Shown: one piece after another, positions 7,988 to 16,528 of the stretch
Layout: each line of letters starts with the position of its first letter
Numbering within the stretch: the stretch's first letter is position 1
Source of the DNA: a virus
IMG/VR virus record: IMGVR_UViG_3300032284_003091
Coordinates: 1-35,300 of that record
DNA length: 35,300 nucleotides
Direction: 5' to 3' (one strand)
Translations under genes and position numbers: made by a program
The notes under the pieces: model-generated
Seen by the model: only the letters and a program-made list of their open reading frames with translations
Told to the model about the DNA's origin: nothing
Database searches by the model: none

Positions 7988-9323
7988 CTATGTGGAACTT
8001 TCTTTGCCTAATGCAAATATTCAACCTAGTTTAATAACTGATTTTACTTTTTATCAAGAACGTGGAAAACATGAATTTGCAACAATTAAATTAAGAGACT
8101 GGAATCTTCCTTATGACTCTGTAAGGCCTGGAACCCCAGCATCTTTTAAATTAAAAAGTTTTGGAATATCTAAAGACTTTAATGGATACATTCACCATGT
8201 AACCCCACACATAACTCCTGGAACCAACTGGATTGAAATTCATCTAATAGGTGCTTCTTATCATTTAAAACAAGCATCTCAACAGGTTTATAAAAACGTA
8301 ACGGCTACAGACGTTGTTAAACAAATCGCCAAACGCATTGGTTTTGCGTTTAACGTAGTTGATCACCCAAGAGTTTACAAACAAATTTCTCAAGCTGGGC
8401 TTACCGATTTAGAAATGCTTCATAAATTAGCAAAACAATGCGGATACTCTTTAAGACTTCAAAACGCAGAAATACATTTTCAACCGGTAACAAAAGTGTA
8501 TGACGAAGTAAAAAGTGTTGCAAAAGTATTTACTCGTCGTGAACAAAGCCACCCTGAAGGGTCTACCCTTTACTCTTTTACCCCACATATAGGTGAAAGC
8601 TTAGATCAAGACGGCGAATATAAAGCAGCTGTTGGTGTTGCTGGTGTAGATAGTCTTACCGGCCAACTAATTAAAAAAACAAATCAGACCCGCCCAAAAA
8701 CAGCTAAACGCCAGTCGGAACCTGAATATTTTGATCGTTTTGCAACTAATGTTGTTGTAAATAGCCAAGATATAGCAAAACACGAGTCAGTTTCCGCAGA
8801 TGAGCGTATTAGATTTCCTTATACAGCAACGGCTGAAGTTTTAGGCACTGCGGATATAAACCCGGATGCCCCAGTATATTTAGAGGGCATTGGGCAAGAG
8901 TATGGTGGGTATTGGACCGTTTTAAAAACAGAACATAAAGTTGTTGCAACCTCTTACACAATGTACAAATACACTACGGTTCTTCATTTAGGAACCGACT
9001 CGTTAGGTCAAGATACTGGAAGACCTGGAGCACCAGCCACTGGAAAACCTAGTGAAATGCCAAAACGAATAATTATTCCTGGAGTAAGACAAACTAATAA
9101 AAAACCTGTTACCGCCCTTAAATCAGGAACACTAAATCCGGCTCCAAAACAAAATCCTGTAGGATTTGGAACTGTAAATAATCGACCAAGGCCAACCGTA
9201 GCTAATAAAGTTATAATGGCAAAAAAATGGAGCAGCCCTTCCGGAGATTTAAATAATGTGCAAAAAAGAGTTTCCCCCTCTTCGGCTGTTGTTCAACATT
9301 TAAGGAACCTCGGTGTTAGATAA
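7980..9323 (+). CDS. Baseplate hub protein (P2 gpD / T4 gp27-like), 447 aa
   Basis: It overlaps the LysM gene by 8 bases. The N-terminal half shows the hub barrel pattern: FTFYQERGKHEFATIKLRDW, FNGYIHHVTPHI, IEIHLIGASYHLKQASQQVY and VTATDVVKQIAKRIGF, then DLEMLHKLAKQCGYSLRLQN and IHFQP, the last being the classic phage late-control D pattern. The middle holds a Lys/Gln-rich linker, and YLEGIGQEYGGYWTVLKTEHKV begins the second barrel. The last 100 residues are Pro/Asn/Lys-rich and probably disordered. It forms the central hub beneath the tube and carries the spike encoded next. Confidence 0.88.
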   Translation: MLNYVELSLPNANIQPSLITDFTFYQERGKHEFATIKLRDWNLPYDSVRPGTPASFKLKSFGISKDFNGYIHHVTPHITPGTNWIEIHLIGASYHLKQASQQVYKNVTATDVVKQIAKRIGFAFNVVDHPRVYKQISQAGLTDLEMLHKLAKQCGYSLRLQNAEIHFQPVTKVYDEVKSVAKVFTRREQSHPEGSTLYSFTPHIGESLDQDGEYKAAVGVAGVDSLTGQLIKKTNQTRPKTAKRQSEPEYFDRFATNVVVNSQDIAKHESVSADERIRFPYTATAEVLGTADINPDAPVYLEGIGQEYGGYWTVLKTEHKVVATSYTMYKYTTVLHLGTDSLGQDTGRPGAPATGKPSEMPKRIIIPGVRQTNKKPVTALKSGTLNPAPKQNPVGFGTVNNRPRPTVANKVIMAKKWSSPSGDLNNVQKRVSPSSAVVQHLRNLGVR

Positions 9324-9690
9324 ACATTCATTTTTTGGTATTTACCGTGGAATTTGTATAGACATTGCAGACCCACTTAAAAAGAACCGTATAAGACTTC
9401 AAGTGCCACAAGTTACTGGTGAAGCAATTAGTGATTGGGCTTGGCCATGTTTACCCGTAGTTGTTGACGGAGAACACGGGACTTCTGAAGGGTTAACCAC
9501 AACAAGTGGTGCTAGCAGCGCAGCTAGTACCGGAACATCTTCTAGCGGTAGCGCACACACCCACGTAATGCCGCATACGCACGTTGTTACTTTGGTAAAA
9601 CACCATACAACGCCAAAAGCAAAACAAGGAGTTTGGGTCATGTTTGAAGGCGGAGACCCAAATTTTCCCGTCTGGTTAGGAGTATTTTAA
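9313..9690 (+). CDS. Baseplate spike OB-fold protein (gpV / gp5-like) with His-rich insert, 125 aa
   Basis: The GTG start at 9313 has AAGGA (9302-9306) upstream and overlaps the hub gene by 11 bases. Residues 7-50 (GIYRGICIDIADPLKKNRIR through DWAWPCLPVV) and 100-125 (KQGVWVMFEGGDPNFPVWLG) form the gp5/gpV OB-fold of the membrane-piercing spike. Between them lies a Ser/Thr/Gly-rich insert ending in HTHVMPHTH, with His at 82, 84, 88, 90, 97 and 98, a probable metal site. There is no long beta-helix after the OB domain, so the tip must be formed by this insert or another protein. Confidence 0.8.
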   Translation: MLDKHSFFGIYRGICIDIADPLKKNRIRLQVPQVTGEAISDWAWPCLPVVVDGEHGTSEGLTTTSGASSAASTGTSSSGSAHTHVMPHTHVVTLVKHHTTPKAKQGVWVMFEGGDPNFPVWLGVF

Positions 9691-10104
9691 ATGACTGTAC
9701 AAATAGCTTTGCCGTTTTCTTTTAATGCATCGGGGTCGGTTAACGTAACAAACGCTGATGAAAAAGTTTGGTCCGATCGTGTTATAACTGCGGTTATGAC
9801 CAGGATTGGTGAACGGGTTATGCGGCCAAAATATGGAAGCAATGTAGTGGCCACCATTTTTGAAAATGAGTCTGAAGCAAGTTCTATTGTAAGAAGAGAA
9901 GTTCCAGCTATTTTTGCTACTTGGTTGCCTGAATTAACCCTACTTGCGGTAACTGCCAAGATAGAAAATAATGAATTAGCGGACAATACGTTAGCAATTT
10001 CGATAGAATACCTATTGCCTAATAAACAAAAGGGCATCACAACAACAAGAGTGCATTTAGGAACCTTTACCCAAACCGGTCTGCTAATCGAGGAGATTCA
10101 ATAA
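9691..10104 (+). CDS. Baseplate wedge protein (gpW / T4 gp25-like), 137 aa
   Basis: It begins one base after the spike stop. The pattern DRVITAVMTRIGERVMRPKY followed by GSNVVATIFENESEASSIVR is diagnostic of the GPW/gp25 family: a helix, then the E-R-x-M-x-P-x-Y-G core in which the Glu is the near-invariant residue. LTLLAVTAKIE and LAISIEYLLP form the expected sheet. It sits in the inner wedge and contacts the first sheath ring, which it is thought to trigger. Length fits the family. Confidence 0.92.
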   Translation: MTVQIALPFSFNASGSVNVTNADEKVWSDRVITAVMTRIGERVMRPKYGSNVVATIFENESEASSIVRREVPAIFATWLPELTLLAVTAKIENNELADNTLAISIEYLLPNKQKGITTTRVHLGTFTQTGLLIEEIQ

Positions 10105-11570
10105 TGGCTGATAATTACATCCCCCAGATTGACTACACCTCTAGAGATTATGAAGCAATCCGAACAGATCTTTATAATTTAATTCCAATTTTTGCTCCTC
10201 AGTGGACAAGTCGTGATCCAAATGATATTGGAATTGCAATTCTTGAGGTTTTTGCCCATTTAGCAGACGTACTTAATTATTATATTGATAGAGCTGCAAG
10301 TGAAGCTTTTATATCTACAGCAAGTCAAAGAGACAGCGTACTTAGAATTGCAAAAATGCTTGGGTATACGCCAACAGACACCTCACCTTCTGCTGTAACT
10401 TTAACTTTTCAAAATTCCTCTGATGCAGACATTGTGGTTCCTGCTTTAACTCAAGTTCAAGCAGAAATTACCGTTAATGGTAAACAAACTGCAATTATTT
10501 TTGAAACAGACTCAGATGTAACCGTACCTGCGCAGGTGGGATCGACTCCGGGCTCTGCAGATGTAACGGCTACTCAAGGTTATACGGTTTCTGACGAACT
10601 TTTGGGTGCTTCTGACGGAACTGGAAATCAAACTTTTATTTTGGCAAATTCTCCTGTAATTCAAAACAGTATTTCAATTATTATTGGAACAACCGTTTAT
10701 AACCATGTTTCATATCTTATTGAATCTGACGCACAAGATGCTGTATTTACTTCTAGTACAAATGCAGAATTTGTAACATCTGTTGAATTTGGCGATAACA
10801 TTGGTGGAAAAATACCACCAACAAATTCTCAAATTTATGCTACTTATAGAGTTGGCGGGGGAGCTGAAACAAACGTTTCTTCTGGAACAATTACAACAAT
10901 TCTTACTAACTATCAATCTGGTTTAAGTGTAAACAACTCTGCCGCTGCAATTGGTGGAGCAGATATTGAATCTATTGAATCTGTAAGAATCAATGCCCCT
11001 TTAAGCGTATCTTCTGGAAATAGAGCTGTTTCTTTGTCAGATTACGCATCGCTTGCTGTTCAAGTAACTGGTGTTGCAAAAGCTGTGGCGGACGCTGTAA
11101 CTTCAAATAGTGTTAACGTTTATATAGCTCCTTTTGGAGATAGAGGCACTGACGGATCAGGTGACTTAACTACAGTATTTACAAATCTTGCTACAAAAGT
11201 TGAGGCGTATTTACAACCTAAAATGCCACCCGCAGCAACTGTAACAATATTACCACCGTCTTTTGTAGGAATTAATTTAACCGTGGTGGTTTCAGCCTTA
11301 CCTCAATGGAAAAATACAACTGTTCAAATAAATGCTCAAAAAGCTTTACAAGAGATATTGACTTTTGACAATGTTGTATTTGGTGAAAAAATAACTATGC
11401 ACTACATAATGAGCGCTCTTGCAAACACGCCTGGCGTTAACTACTCAAATGTTACTTTGATTGCTAGGGCCGATGGGCCTCAATCAGGCACTACAGATAT
11501 TACACTTGCAGTAAACGAGCTTCCTGAAGCTGGAACTATTTTAGTTTCAGTTTCTGGTGGAATTAGTTAA
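10104..11570 (+). CDS. Baseplate wedge protein (gpJ / T4 gp6-like), 488 aa
   Basis: The ATG overlaps the gp25-like stop (TAATG). The N-terminus IDYTSRDYEAIRTDLYNLIP followed by DPNDIGIAILEVFAHLADVL and NYYIDRAASEAFISTASQRD is the standard gpJ-type opening, and the middle (SGNRAVSLSDYASLAVQVTG) and C-terminal VTILPPSFVGINLTVVVS segments match the rest of the family. The partner of gp25, it forms the main arms of the baseplate wedge. The W-J-I order (gp25, gpJ, fibre/gpI) is kept here apart from one small inserted gene. Confidence 0.93.
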   Translation: MADNYIPQIDYTSRDYEAIRTDLYNLIPIFAPQWTSRDPNDIGIAILEVFAHLADVLNYYIDRAASEAFISTASQRDSVLRIAKMLGYTPTDTSPSAVTLTFQNSSDADIVVPALTQVQAEITVNGKQTAIIFETDSDVTVPAQVGSTPGSADVTATQGYTVSDELLGASDGTGNQTFILANSPVIQNSISIIIGTTVYNHVSYLIESDAQDAVFTSSTNAEFVTSVEFGDNIGGKIPPTNSQIYATYRVGGGAETNVSSGTITTILTNYQSGLSVNNSAAAIGGADIESIESVRINAPLSVSSGNRAVSLSDYASLAVQVTGVAKAVADAVTSNSVNVYIAPFGDRGTDGSGDLTTVFTNLATKVEAYLQPKMPPAATVTILPPSFVGINLTVVVSALPQWKNTTVQINAQKALQEILTFDNVVFGEKITMHYIMSALANTPGVNYSNVTLIARADGPQSGTTDITLAVNELPEAGTILVSVSGGIS

Positions 11571-11582
11571 TAGGAGACAAAA

Positions 11583-12056
11583 ATGACAGCTAGCTATCCA
11601 TCCGCAATTAGGTCCTTTTCAACAAAAAGAAATATTCTTGATGTTGTTGATGCTGCAGACCCAAACGGTATTCAAGAAGAAATAGTAGCAATAGAAGCTG
11701 CTATTGGTGTTAACCCAAATATTTCAACATCTCCGTTAAGTTCTGGATCTTTTGCTGCAACATCTACACCATATGCAAATTTAAGTGCTCGTTTAGCAAA
11801 TATTGAAATAGGAATTGTTTCTGATTCTCACACTCAGTATCTCCGCCGTACAGGAAACGAAATTATTGTAAACGCAATTTCTACAAACGTTGTTTTTTCT
11901 GTTAAGGGCGCAGCTAGTCAAAGCGCTAATTTGCAAGAGTGGAGAGACTCTTCAAACAACCTTTTAGCCAGCGTCGCTTCAGATGGAACATTTACTGCTA
12001 AATCAATAAATTACATTGAATTTCAAAATCAAATAGTTTCTTCAATTTGGAGCTAA
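11583..12056 (+). CDS. Small tail-fibre-like protein, 157 aa
   Basis: TAGGAGACAAAAATG gives a good ribosome-binding site. HTQYLRRTGNEII (residues about 84-96) resembles the D-H-T-Q-Y-L motif of phage fibre shafts, and VFSVKGAASQSANLQEWRDS followed by LLASVASDGTFTA resembles the beta-repeat units found in fibre proteins. The N-terminal SIRSFSTKRNILDVVDAADP segment is conserved in virion-associated proteins of actinophages and cyanophages, as I recall it. It probably forms a short adapter or fibre between the wedge and the next, larger gene. The exact role is not settled. Confidence 0.6.
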   Translation: MTASYPSAIRSFSTKRNILDVVDAADPNGIQEEIVAIEAAIGVNPNISTSPLSSGSFAATSTPYANLSARLANIEIGIVSDSHTQYLRRTGNEIIVNAISTNVVFSVKGAASQSANLQEWRDSSNNLLASVASDGTFTAKSINYIEFQNQIVSSIWS

Positions 12057-12060
12057 TTAA

Positions 12061-14349
12061 ATGACACGTTATGGCACAGACATCTATGGTGTTGGCGTAT
12101 ACGGCGCTGGAACAACACAACTTGTAGAGTTTGATGCCTCCCCATTTACTGCTTATCCAACAGATTATTCTAAGATTCAACTTAACTGGGTTGTTCCTAC
12201 TGGGGATTGGCTTTCAATTAGACTACTTAGAAATAGATATGGATTTCCGTTAACCGCAGATGACGGAGATATAATTCTTGATACAGAAAAGGCTAGTGCT
12301 CCAAACAGTTTTATTGATAATGGATCTCTTCCTGATAATGCTGGAATTGTTCAAGGTATTGATTATTTTTATTCTCTCTTTGTATTAAAAACTTCTGATA
12401 ATTTTTGGTACAAAGCTGGGGATGCATATACGGTTACTACAAAAGATTATGAAGGAATAGTTGGAGTTTATGATCTTTTACCAGCAATTTTTAAAACTAA
12501 AACTTATAAAACTTTATCAGATAGTGCAAGTAATGATGATTTAATTTCATTTCTTAACATATTTGATAGTTACAACGATTCTATAAAAACATACGGTGAA
12601 TTATTGTTAAACACTTATGATCCTTCCGTCATTCATTATCCGGCTTTGCCATATATGATGAAACAATTTGGTTCTCAATTTGAACCAGAACTTGGTGTTC
12701 AACAATCTAGAATTTTTTTAAGAAATATATCTTTAATTAATAAAAGTAAAGGTTCTTTACAAGGTTTAAAAGACTTTATTAAATCTTTTACTGGGTGGAA
12801 TGTTGATGTACAACCAACAGTTAATTTAATGCTTACCTTTAATGATTCTTCTTTTGAAGAGTCTGTGGGATCTTGGGAAAACATAGAAAACGCTAACTTG
12901 TCTTCTGTTGGCAGTTTAATTGTTGCTCCTTATGTAGAAGCAACTACCCCTTTGTTGTACCCAAATAAACAAAATGGAAGTTTAAAATTACAAGCTATTT
13001 CTGATGGGGATGTGCAGATTGCTTGTGGCCTTAGTAATCCAAAAACAAAAGGTATACCAGTAAAAGCTGGAAATACTTATGCTTTTTCTATTTATACACA
13101 AACAGCAGTTACTTCTAGAAAAGTTTTTGTTGATATTAGATGGTATGACAGAAATGGTGTAGAACTATCACGTGCTGGTGAAAACCAAAAATTAAATTTA
13201 ACGGGCGGTTGGAAAGTTAGGGTAGCAACTACAAATACAGCTCCAGATGATGCATTTTTTGCTGTTCCATATATTCGTGTAGAAAACTGTGCGTTAAACG
13301 AAGTTCATTATTTTGACGCAGCTCAATTTGAGCTTGGTTCGGAAGGACCAACAAACTATCAAGAGTCTCGTGGTTTAAACATATCTTTGCTTGCAAACCG
13401 TGTAAATCTTATTAGCAACCCTGGTTTTGAAACTTATTTAACGCCTTGGGTTGCAACAAATGGAACTATAACAAGAATTGACTCTATTTCGGTTGGTGCT
13501 GCAACAAATAGTGATTACTCGCTAGCAATAGCTCCAACAACTTCTGGTTTAGTAAAAGTTAAAAATGATGAATTTATTGAAATATCGGGAAATGAGTGGT
13601 ACACCTTAAGCGGTTATGTAAAAACGGGCTACACCGGTGAATATGCTTCAGATCGTAGAGGAGGCTATACGTTTGAATGGTATGACGCATCTAAAGCTTA
13701 CATTAGTACTACTGGCACTACAGATGCATTATTAACAGAATATTACCCAACAGTTGGAATATCTAGAACAAATAACATTTTATCAATTGATACAGGAGTA
13801 TTTACAAGCTTATCTGTTGGTAACAGCATTCGTTTAGTTGATTTTGACGGTATTTATTCAGGTTTATCTTTATCCGGTATTGATGGAACTTATACAGTAA
13901 CTGGTGTTAGTGGAACTATTATTCAAATAACTTCTTCAGGAGATAATTTTTCATATACTCTTAAATCAAGTTTATCTTTGTCAGATAATTCATGGCTTTT
14001 ACAAGATTTAAAATTAGATTTTATTCGACAATATTCTTCTCAATTATCACCATCAAATGCTGTTTATGTAAAACCTGTATTTAATTGGACTAATGGGGTA
14101 GTCGGACAAACAATTTGGATTGATTCTCATCTTTTAGAAAAAGCTACTTCTCTTAAATCATTTTTTGATGGCAGTACCGGTGTTAGCCAAGCTACTGATC
14201 TTCTTTGGGAAGGGGAGATCGCAAATAGCAGGTCTCACTATTATAAAAATAAACAAGCTGCGGAAATTCGTTTGGCTAAGGAGCTTCCTAACTATTTATA
14301 CATAAATCAGTGGTTTGCCCTTTACTTTGCCAACTCCTACCAAGGCTGA
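12061..14349 (+). CDS. gpI-like baseplate protein fused to beta-sandwich binding modules, 762 aa
   Basis: The N-terminal 110 residues begin YGTDIYGVGVYG and look like a fibronectin-type sandwich. Residues about 140-255 form a gpI-like (P2 tail protein I) domain: VYDLLPAIFKTK, LISFLNIFDSYNDSIKTYGE, then FLRNISLINKSKGSLQGLKD and FIKSFTGW. Two or more sandwich modules follow, one opening NLMLTFNDSSFEESVGSWEN and one opening NLISNPGFETYLTPWVATNG, the form of CBM4/9-type carbohydrate-binding modules. It probably links the wedge to receptor-binding modules. The end of the gene (NYLYINQWFALYF) is the end of the tail operon. Confidence 0.72.
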   Translation: MTRYGTDIYGVGVYGAGTTQLVEFDASPFTAYPTDYSKIQLNWVVPTGDWLSIRLLRNRYGFPLTADDGDIILDTEKASAPNSFIDNGSLPDNAGIVQGIDYFYSLFVLKTSDNFWYKAGDAYTVTTKDYEGIVGVYDLLPAIFKTKTYKTLSDSASNDDLISFLNIFDSYNDSIKTYGELLLNTYDPSVIHYPALPYMMKQFGSQFEPELGVQQSRIFLRNISLINKSKGSLQGLKDFIKSFTGWNVDVQPTVNLMLTFNDSSFEESVGSWENIENANLSSVGSLIVAPYVEATTPLLYPNKQNGSLKLQAISDGDVQIACGLSNPKTKGIPVKAGNTYAFSIYTQTAVTSRKVFVDIRWYDRNGVELSRAGENQKLNLTGGWKVRVATTNTAPDDAFFAVPYIRVENCALNEVHYFDAAQFELGSEGPTNYQESRGLNISLLANRVNLISNPGFETYLTPWVATNGTITRIDSISVGAATNSDYSLAIAPTTSGLVKVKNDEFIEISGNEWYTLSGYVKTGYTGEYASDRRGGYTFEWYDASKAYISTTGTTDALLTEYYPTVGISRTNNILSIDTGVFTSLSVGNSIRLVDFDGIYSGLSLSGIDGTYTVTGVSGTIIQITSSGDNFSYTLKSSLSLSDNSWLLQDLKLDFIRQYSSQLSPSNAVYVKPVFNWTNGVVGQTIWIDSHLLEKATSLKSFFDGSTGVSQATDLLWEGEIANSRSHYYKNKQAAEIRLAKELPNYLYINQWFALYFANSYQG

Positions 14350-14350
14350 T

Positions 14351-14396
14351 TTGCGCCTTACCCCCTAAACCTGTGTAGTATCCCTCCCAAAGGAGG
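14351..14396 (+). promoter_or_regulatory. Possible promoter and Shine-Dalgarno hairpin at head of replication operon
   Basis: The 52-base gap between the tail operon and the next gene carries TTGCGC (14351-14356) and TAGTAT (14376-14381), possible -35 and -10 boxes with a long 19-base spacer. It also carries a hairpin CCTCC-CAAA-GGAGG (14383-14396) whose right arm is the ribosome-binding site of the ATG at 14402. The 10-mer GTGTAGTATC at 14373-14382 recurs at 34895-34904 before the last gene. I see no terminator in this gap. Confidence 0.4.
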
Positions 14397-14401
14397 ACTA
14401 C

Positions 14402-14962
14402 ATGGGATCAAAGTTCATCGTGGTAGTCGGAGATGGCGAAACCACAAGAAACAACGTAGAAGCGTTATTTGAAGATTTTTTCTATAAAAAATCAAAAGAC
14501 TACATTTTGCTGCTTCCATTTATTGGCCGTCCAAGTCAAGGTCAGGTGCTAGCTCATCAAGTATTCCAAGAATTAGGGATGCAAACAACCGCATTGGCTC
14601 CAGATGAGGCAATGATATTTAACTTGGGTAGCGCTAGCCTTAACACCGTAAACGATCCTATATCGGCTGCTATAGAGGCCGTAAAGGGTGAGGAAGCGTA
14701 TGTATTTGCTTTAGTGACCGAAGACGGCCAAATCGATCTAACGGGCTTTACAGAGGCGCAAGTGCCTTGTTATAACCTCTGTAGGGGTCTTATGGCTATA
14801 AACGCCGTAGAAGTCATCCAGAGGCCGATAGAGGCTAAGATCCAGGCTGTGCAGACACCTCTTCCCGGACCTTCTGAGCTAAGTGCCAATATAGCTGAAC
14901 TTGTTGGCGGATTTTCCAACGCCCTTATGGAAGTTCTCAGAAAGCATGGTGCTGTGAAATGA
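14402..14962 (+). CDS. Unrecognised protein with Rossmann-like N-terminus, 186 aa
   Basis: The ATG follows AAAGGAGG (14389-14396). The N-terminal KFIVVVGDGETTRNNVEALF has a beta strand then a Gly/Asp-containing turn then a helix, like the first unit of a nucleotide-binding Rossmann fold, and DYILLLPFIGRPSQGQVLAH looks like a second strand and loop. VFALVTEDGQIDLTGF may be a further strand. The C-terminal half is helical. No known motif is clear to me. As first gene of the replication operon, coupled by an ATGA overlap to a winged-helix gene, it may be a replication accessory factor; this is inference. Confidence 0.7.
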   Translation: MGSKFIVVVGDGETTRNNVEALFEDFFYKKSKDYILLLPFIGRPSQGQVLAHQVFQELGMQTTALAPDEAMIFNLGSASLNTVNDPISAAIEAVKGEEAYVFALVTEDGQIDLTGFTEAQVPCYNLCRGLMAINAVEVIQRPIEAKIQAVQTPLPGPSELSANIAELVGGFSNALMEVLRKHGAVK

Positions 14963-15855
14963 GGGATCTTTCAGCAAAGGCTTATGGAATTTTAACCGCA
15001 ATAATTCAGCACAATGTGAATATATCTGCGGAGTCTTTGGCTGAACATTTTAACGAGGGTCGAAGGTCGATGCTTAGTGGTTTGAAAGAACTTCGTGACA
15101 ATGAGTACATTGAAACTAAGAACCAACGAGTCGGCAATCGAATCATAAAAATGTCGACAATTACAGAGAAAGCTGAGCGTCTTTTTTTTGGCGTGAATTC
15201 ACAAGTTGTGAAGTCGCAAAACAGCACTAGTGTTACCAGTAATGAGCATATAAAGCAGAATAAAACTTATTCTACTGTTATAAGTAAACCAAATCTCGAG
15301 ACGGAGTCTCGAAGTTATTCAGAGGTGGAGGAATTTAAAAAAATGGGATACGAATTTTTTGGGCCGACCTCCGAGCCCGCCGATGATTCTGAAGATCCAA
15401 TAGCTCGTCGCAAGGCTGCCGAAGCACAGCGCAAGGAAGACCACGACAATGTGCGGAAACGTGTTTTTAAAACTAGGTTTGAACGACGTCAGGAAAAAGC
15501 TATATCTGATTGGTCTGTAAATGACGTTTGTTTTGAGTTTGCTGCGAGGATCCACAATTACTGGAATATTGCTCCGTGGTCAGTCACTGAGAGTCAATTT
15601 TCTGGGGCTTTGGCTACCGCTAGAAAACGTTTAGGTACTACAAGTGAGATTGAAGTTGCTGCTATGGGCATATTTTTTAGTCAGATAACTGCAAGCGAGT
15701 ACAAAGATGCCGAAGTACTTTGGCGTTTGTTTATCTCTCGTTTGCCGGGCCTTATGGGTCAGGCTAGTATGTCTCTTAGATCCGCAGAGACTGATAAGGT
15801 TGCTGAAGATGCTTTTGAAATTGGTATGAGAAAGCTAAGGGGAGAAAATGTTTGA
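14959..15855 (+). CDS. Winged-helix replication protein (DnaD-like / initiator candidate), 298 aa
   Basis: ATG overlaps the previous TGA. Residues 1-70 form a winged helix-turn-helix: AYGILTAIIQHNVNISAESL, then AEHFNEGRRSMLSGLKELRD and NEYIETKNQR. This is followed by a Ser/Asn/Glu-rich disordered linker (about 80-165) with a basic patch (RKRVFKTRFERRQEK), and a helical C-terminal domain with APWSVTESQFSGALATARKR. The layout of winged helix, linker and helical domain, directly before a DnaC-type ATPase, fits a phage replication initiator or helicase-loading partner. I give the role from domain layout and neighbours. Confidence 0.65.
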   Translation: MRDLSAKAYGILTAIIQHNVNISAESLAEHFNEGRRSMLSGLKELRDNEYIETKNQRVGNRIIKMSTITEKAERLFFGVNSQVVKSQNSTSVTSNEHIKQNKTYSTVISKPNLETESRSYSEVEEFKKMGYEFFGPTSEPADDSEDPIARRKAAEAQRKEDHDNVRKRVFKTRFERRQEKAISDWSVNDVCFEFAARIHNYWNIAPWSVTESQFSGALATARKRLGTTSEIEVAAMGIFFSQITASEYKDAEVLWRLFISRLPGLMGQASMSLRSAETDKVAEDAFEIGMRKLRGENV

Positions 15856-16528
15856 GTTAGATAAGCTAAAGATACGTCGCAATACGTGGATACGTTCCGC
15901 TGGTCTACCTAAACATTTAATTGGTTGGACTTTAGAAGACTGTGTTGCCGTCCCAGAAAGAGTTATGGGTGCAGTAAACCTTTGGTTAGATAATGTTAAA
16001 AATGGAAAAATTATTGACGCAATTGGTGAAAGGAGCTGTGGTCAAGGTTTAGCTTTTTATGGAGAGCCTGGTCAAGGAAAAACAACTATTGCTGCAGCTT
16101 TAATCCAAGAGGCTATGCGAACCTTTTCCTTAGACGTATTTCCTCTTAACGATATTCGGCCTTGTTATTTCATAACCTATGCAAGCCTTTTAGATCTTAA
16201 AGGGGAGATGATGGATGACTCTGTTCAAGAGTCTCGTGAAATGCTTTACGAGGGGATTATGGGTCAATCTAAAGATGAGCACAGAAATGTAAAGCTTTTG
16301 GTTTTAGATGACGTTGGACGTGAACATAACAGCGGCAGCGGTTGGAATAAGAATATGCTTCATCACGTTCTTCGTAGTAGATTTAACGCAGGACTTCCCA
16401 CAATTGTTACCTCAAACATTGCTTTAAAGGACTGGCCACAGTGGTACGGAGAAGCAACGGGTAGCTTTGCCTATGAAGCTTTTATTAATATTGACCTACA
16501 ATCAGCTAAAGGAGACTTAAGAAGATGA
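15848..16528 (+). CDS. AAA+ helicase loader (DnaC-like), 226 aa
   Basis: It overlaps the winged-helix gene by 8 bases. Walker A is GEPGQGKT (residues 72-79), Walker B is LLVLDD (150-155), and TSN at 188-190 is the sensor 1 segment typical of DnaC/IstB ATPases. A helix with HHVLRSRFNAGLPTIVTSN leads into it. The N-terminal 60 residues are the likely helicase-binding part. A DnaB-type helicase lies 700 bases downstream in the same operon, so it most likely loads that helicase onto DNA. I see no arginine-finger signature I can name with certainty. Confidence 0.85.
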   Translation: MFELDKLKIRRNTWIRSAGLPKHLIGWTLEDCVAVPERVMGAVNLWLDNVKNGKIIDAIGERSCGQGLAFYGEPGQGKTTIAAALIQEAMRTFSLDVFPLNDIRPCYFITYASLLDLKGEMMDDSVQESREMLYEGIMGQSKDEHRNVKLLVLDDVGREHNSGSGWNKNMLHHVLRSRFNAGLPTIVTSNIALKDWPQWYGEATGSFAYEAFINIDLQSAKGDLRR

